Positions 59,944 through 64,000 of a stretch of 64,000 bases of DNA are shown one piece after another (position 1 is the stretch's first letter; each line of letters begins with the position of its first letter). The notes below the pieces were generated by a model. That model was not told the origin of the DNA. It made no database searches and worked only from the letters and a program-made list of their open reading frames with translations. The DNA is taken from NCBI RefSeq assembly GCF_000003195.3, contig NC_012872.2, positions 50,387,695 to 50,451,694 on the forward strand, written 5' to 3'. A program made the translations under genes and the position numbers. The stretch is from Sorghum bicolor. Lineage: Eukaryota; Streptophyta; Magnoliopsida; Poales; Poaceae.

Positions 59944-61495
59944 AAGAAGAGTTAGTGGCAACAACAATAGGTGGGTTGGGTGATTCTTTAATTAAGTCAC
60001 ATGTTGTGCCCACATCACATGATACAACAACCTTTTCCTTGTCCTCTTCTAATAACAAGGAGTGAGCTTTTTCAAGCTTGGTGTGAGCTTTGCCAAGCTT
60101 TTCATGGGCTTCCACTAGCCTCTCATGATTAGCATTGAGCTCATCAAAGGATTGCTCAAGAGCTTTTAACTTCTTGGCCAATTCTTTGCACTTCTTGTTT
60201 TTAGATTGAATAAATGAATCGGCTTGTTCTAGCATATCCATGAGTTGTTCATTAGTGAATTCATTTTCATCATCACTATCACTATCATGTTCATGTTCAC
60301 TTTCACTTTCACTCTCATCATATTGTACCTTGTGGCCCTTGACCATGAAGCATGAAGGAGTGTCGAAGAGTGATGATTTGTTGATAGCAATGCTTGTAAG
60401 CGCCTTCTTCTTGGATGATTTGTCATCATCGCTTGAATCATCATCCGAAGAAGCATCACTATCCCATGTTACAACATAGGATCCACCCTTCTTCTTCTTC
60501 TTGAAGACCATCTTCTTCTCTTTCTTTTCTTTCTTCTCCTTCTTGTTCTTCTTGTCATCCTCATCATTGTCACTATTGTAAGGACAATCCGCCACAATAT
60601 GATCGGGGCTTTTACACTTGTAGCATAGCCTCACATGCTCCTTGTTCTTGAAGTGATCTCTTCTCTTTCTTGTGTGATAGCCCTTCTTCTTCATCATCTT
60701 GCCAAACTTGCGGACGAAGAGTGCTAGTGCTTCATCATCACTATCATCATTGGAGCACTCCTCATCACTTGATTCTTCCTTCTTGGCCTTGCCCTTGTTC
60801 TTGCTCTTGGATGAAGAGCTAGCTTTGAATGCTACACTCTTCTTCTTCTTGTCATCATCATCCTTCTTCATGACCTCATCATCATCATTGTCATTATATT
60901 GATCTTCGGTCATGACATCTCCAAGTACCTCATTGGGAGATACACCCGTCAATCCTCCTCTAAATATGATGGTTCTCAATGTCTTGAACCTCTTGGGCAA
61001 GCACATCAAGAACTTGTGAATGAAGTCCTCATCCTTCACTTTCTCACCAAGTCCCTTGAGATCATTGATGATGACTTAGAGCCTATAGAACATCTTCGGG
61101 ATTGACTCATCATCCTTCATCTTGAAGCTGGATAGCTTATCCTTGAGCATATACAACTTGGCACTTTTTACCGTTGTAGTGCCCTCATATGTTTCTTCAA
61201 GCCTTGTCCACACTTCACTAGCCTTCTCAAGATCTTTGACTTGCTCAAACACCTTTGAATCAATGCCATTGTATATTGTGTTGAGAGCCATAGTATTGCA
61301 TTGCTTGTTTGCTCTCTCATTGTTGGTGGGGTTAGCGGGGTCAAGAATCACAAAGTCATTCTTCGTGACTTCCCACACTCTATCATTGATTGATCCAAGG
61401 TACATCTTCATTTTTCTCTTCCAATAGTCAAAGGAACTTGTGCCATCAAAGAACAGTGGTTTGCCCCAAACATGGTTGAACACTATTTGAGCCAT
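59944..61495 (-). pseudogene. gag of element E, N-terminal part with one stop
   Basis: The frame starts MAQIVFNHVWGKPLFFDGTSSFDYWKRK and is read through a UAA at 61076-61078 into the long piece ending at the D insertion. It holds the Copia gag region (VWTRLEETYEGTTTVKSAKLY), a CCHC knuckle CYKCKSPDHIVADC, strongly acidic and Lys-rich stretches, and a coiled coil (about 60080-60240). The C-terminal remainder is at 38896-38372. Two zinc knuckles spaced along gag and the long coiled coil fit Sireviruses. Confidence 0.82.
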
Positions 61496-61538
61496 AATTT
61501 GAGCACCGAGGTTGTTAAGCCTTCACAAACGGTGACCG

Positions 61539-61554
61539 CGGCTTTGATACCACT
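61539..61554 (-). promoter_or_regulatory. primer-binding site of element E
   Basis: On the minus strand, two bases inside the 5' LTR, the sequence is TGGTATCAAAGCCG. This fits initiator methionine tRNA as primer. Confidence 0.75.
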
Positions 61555-63417
61555 TGAAAGGTCCTAATATGGCTAGAGGGGGGGTGAATAGCCTATTTAA
61601 AAATTCTACAAAACCACTAGAGCAAGAGGTTAGTAAATAACAAAGCGAAGCTTTTTGCTCTAGCTCTAAAGGGGTGTTTGCAAGCCACCTATCCAACAAT
61701 TTTAGTTGATATAATCACTAGGCACACAATGACTATGTCACTACTTACACTAGAGAGCTAACTAAAGTTTCTATACAAGTAAGTAAGCTACTCTAGTTTG
61801 CAGAAATGTAAGAGAGATGGTTTGATCTTTATACCGCCACGTAAAGGGGATGAACCAATCAATAAAATGAAGTCCAATCACCGGGAGAAATCCAATCAAC
61901 AAACACAATGGAGACAAACAATTTTTCTCCCGAGGTTCACGTCCTTGCCGGCACGCTACGTCCCCGTTGTGTCGACCAACACTTGGTGGTTCGGTGGCTA
62001 AGAGGTGTAGCACGAACCTCGTCCTCACTAGGACACCACAAGAACCTACCCACAAGTGAGGTAGCTCAATGACACGAGCAATCCACTAATGTTGCCTTTG
62101 GCTCTCCGCCGAGGTAGGCACAAACCTCTCACAATCACCGGGAGATGGCCACGAACAATCACCAACTCGTGCTAAAGCTCCTCCGCAGCTCCAAGCCGTC
62201 TAGGTGGCAGCAACCACCAAGAGTAACAAGCAAACCCGCTGCTCAACGATCACTAGTGCCACTAGATGCTCAAACTCTAAGCAAATGTAACTAGGATCTC
62301 TCCTAATCTCACTTTGGATGAACAAAACTTGAACAAGGTGAGTGGGATGTGTGGGAGTATGCTCATAAGGTGTATCAACAAGTTAGAGAGTCAAGAGCGT
62401 GAGCATGAACCAGCCAAGGTATATTTATAGAAGTCCCAACCTTCAGCTAGCCGTTGGCAGTTTATCTCACAGTCTGCGTTCACACCGGACGTGTCCTAGT
62501 TCACACCAGACACGTCCGGTCTGAGCCAGACCAGCGTCTAGTGCTCCTGACCGTTAGTAAAGTAGCCGTTGCCTCTGACACTGAAAAGGCACCAGACTCT
62601 CGCTTTTGAAAATACCGGACGCGTCTGGTGTGCACCGGACCCAAACTCAGGGAGCGTCGCAAACTTGAGCCAACACCGGTCGCCACACCGTACGCGTCCG
62701 GTGTGCACCGGACCCAAACTCAGGGAGCTTCGCACGAAGAACTTGCACCGGACGCTAACTCGGACGCGTCCCGTGTGCACCTGACGCAAACTCAGAGAGT
62801 TTTCACCGAGAAGCGATCTCACCGGACGAAACACACTGGACTCTAGGTGGTTACTGTTCCTGAGTCCGGTGCCTCAACTCGGACGCGTCCGACCTCATAC
62901 CGGACGCGTCCGGCCTGAACGCGCTGCACGAAAAGACCCTCAACTTCTTCCCTTGCTTCCATGTGCCAACACCAAAGTGTCTCAACACTTGTGCTTGTGT
63001 GTTAGCATATTTCAAAAACATTTTTCAAGGGTTACTTAATTAGTTCACTAGGTTCTAATGCATATGCATGGAATCCAATCACCTAGTGGCACTTAGACAA
63101 CCGTTTTCACAACGAGATTACCCCTCTTAATAGTACGGCTATCTATCCTAAATGTGATCACACCCTCTATGGTGTCTTGATCACCAAAACCAAAACCCTA
63201 AGCAATACCTTTGCCTTGATCTCCATAGAGTTTTCTTTTTCTCTTTCTTCTTTTCCAAGTTGAGCACTTGATCATCTTGTGGTCATCACCATCATCACCA
63301 TGATCATCACTTGCTCCATTACTTGGCATGTACCAACCTCATTAAGTCTACACACACTTAGTATAGAGGTTAGTACTAGGGTTTCATCAATTATCCAAAA
63401 CCAAACTAGGGCTTTCA
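61555..63417 (-). repeat. 5' LTR of element E
   Basis: The 1863-bp LTR runs from TGAAAGGTCC to GGGCTTTCA. CCGGACGCGTCCGG palindromes cluster at 62475-62920. A minus-strand TATA-like CTATAAATATACC is at about 62418-62430. It differs from the left LTR by substitutions and several indels. Confidence 0.92.
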
Positions 63418-63429
63418 AACGGGAACAAG

Positions 63430-63638
63430 TGAGAGGTCCAAATAGCTAGAGGGGGTGAATAGCCTATTTAAAATTATACAAACTTCACTAAGCAAGTGTG
63501 CTAGTAAAACATAAGGTGAAGCTATTCTAGCACTAGCTCAACTAAGTTATGCAAGCCATCTAAAGTCTAGTACAAGGCTAAACACTAAGTCACAACAACA
63601 AAACACAACTAAAGCTTACTACACTCCTATCTAAGAAG
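63430..63638 (-). mobile_element. partial Sirevirus-like LTR G
   Basis: TGAGAGGTCCAAATAGCTAG and what follows match the first ~200 bp of solo LTR F (gtgaatagcctatttaaaat, cttcactaagcaagtg, ctagtacaaggctaaacac). It is cut at 63638 by the start of LTR H. Confidence 0.7.
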
Positions 63639-64000
63639 TGAAAGCCCTAGTTTGGTTTTGGATAATTGATGAAACCCTAGTACTAACCTCCATACTAAGT
63701 ATTTGTAGACTTAATGAGGTTAGTACATGCCAAGTGATGGAGCATGAAATGATCATGGTGATGACCACAAGATGATCAAGTGCTCAACTTGAAAAGAAGA
63801 AAGAGAAAAACAAAACCCTATGGAGATCAAGGCAAAGGTATTGCTTAGGGTTTTTGTTTTTGGTGATCAAGACACCATAGACGGTGTGATCACATTTAGG
63901 ATAGATAACCATACTATAAAGAGGGGAATTCTTTGGCTAAGCGGTTATCGAGTGCCACTAGGTGTCAACTTAACTCCCTCGAAGAAAATGTTTGTGAAAA
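63639..64000 (+). mobile_element. partial Sirevirus-like LTR H, opposite orientation, runs off the window
   Basis: TGAAAGCCCTAGTTTGG onwards is the reverse complement of the end of the E LTR (63417 downwards), with small differences. Examples are the catgatcatggtgatgac block and the 'ccctatggagatcaaggcaaaggtattgcttaggg' block. The TG terminus at 63639 and the break in G suggest insertion of H into G. The right end is outside the window. Confidence 0.72.

Overview
The window is nuclear DNA of a flowering plant, almost certainly a panicoid grass of the sorghum/sugarcane/Miscanthus type. The reasons are two ordinary intron-containing plant genes, GGCCTTGTTTAG-type MITEs, a Stowaway element, and nested LTR retrotransposons of three plant lineages: Sirevirus-like Copia, Athila-like Gypsy and Tat-like Gypsy. 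The species call is an inference. I saw no tRNA, rRNA or CRISPR.

Layout. 1-898 holds MITE material and a 177-bp hAT-like MITE. 899-18269 is a decayed Tat-lineage element, called A here (coding on the minus strand, 1035-bp LTRs, TSD catag). A Sirevirus-like gag-only deletion derivative, B (2013-5745, TSD cggag), is inserted in it. 18275-31093 is the gene island. It carries an N-rich DCD-domain gene (NRP type, plus strand, 20752-22488) and, convergent with it, an F-box SKIP8-like gene (minus strand, 28262-23395). The SKIP8 introns hold a hAT element with an 8-bp TSD, a Stowaway MITE and small tandem duplications. 31094-31582 is a TIR element with an 8-bp duplication. 32192-63417 is one Sirevirus-like Copia element, E (minus strand, TSD aacgg), split by an Athila-like element, D (38902-59938, plus strand, TSD cctac). 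D is split by a Tat-like element, C (43533-57408, plus strand, TSD gtttg), and C carries a solo Sirevirus LTR, F (51636-53541, TSD gcctt). This makes a four-level nest in which every level has its 5-bp duplication. The window ends in two further partial Sirevirus LTRs, G and H.

Most notable content. Both Tat-lineage elements (A and C) carry, opposite to gag-pol and between pol and the 3' LTR, a multi-exon gene with a TATA-like box about 100-130 bp before its ATG. In C the six exons join in phase over 2799 nt (932 codons plus stop), and only the solo LTR F interrupts them. The two antisense products share an N-terminal domain resembling the Pfam 'putative gypsy type transposon' family, a low-complexity acidic/Pro middle, a coiled coil and a C-terminal HY-x(3)-DL domain. 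A and C also share an in-frame UAG at the same place between protease and reverse transcriptase, the same primer-binding site, two consecutive RNase H regions and repeated polypurine-tract-like sequences. The two LTRs of C look identical, so the insertion of F and its collapse to a solo LTR must be very recent.
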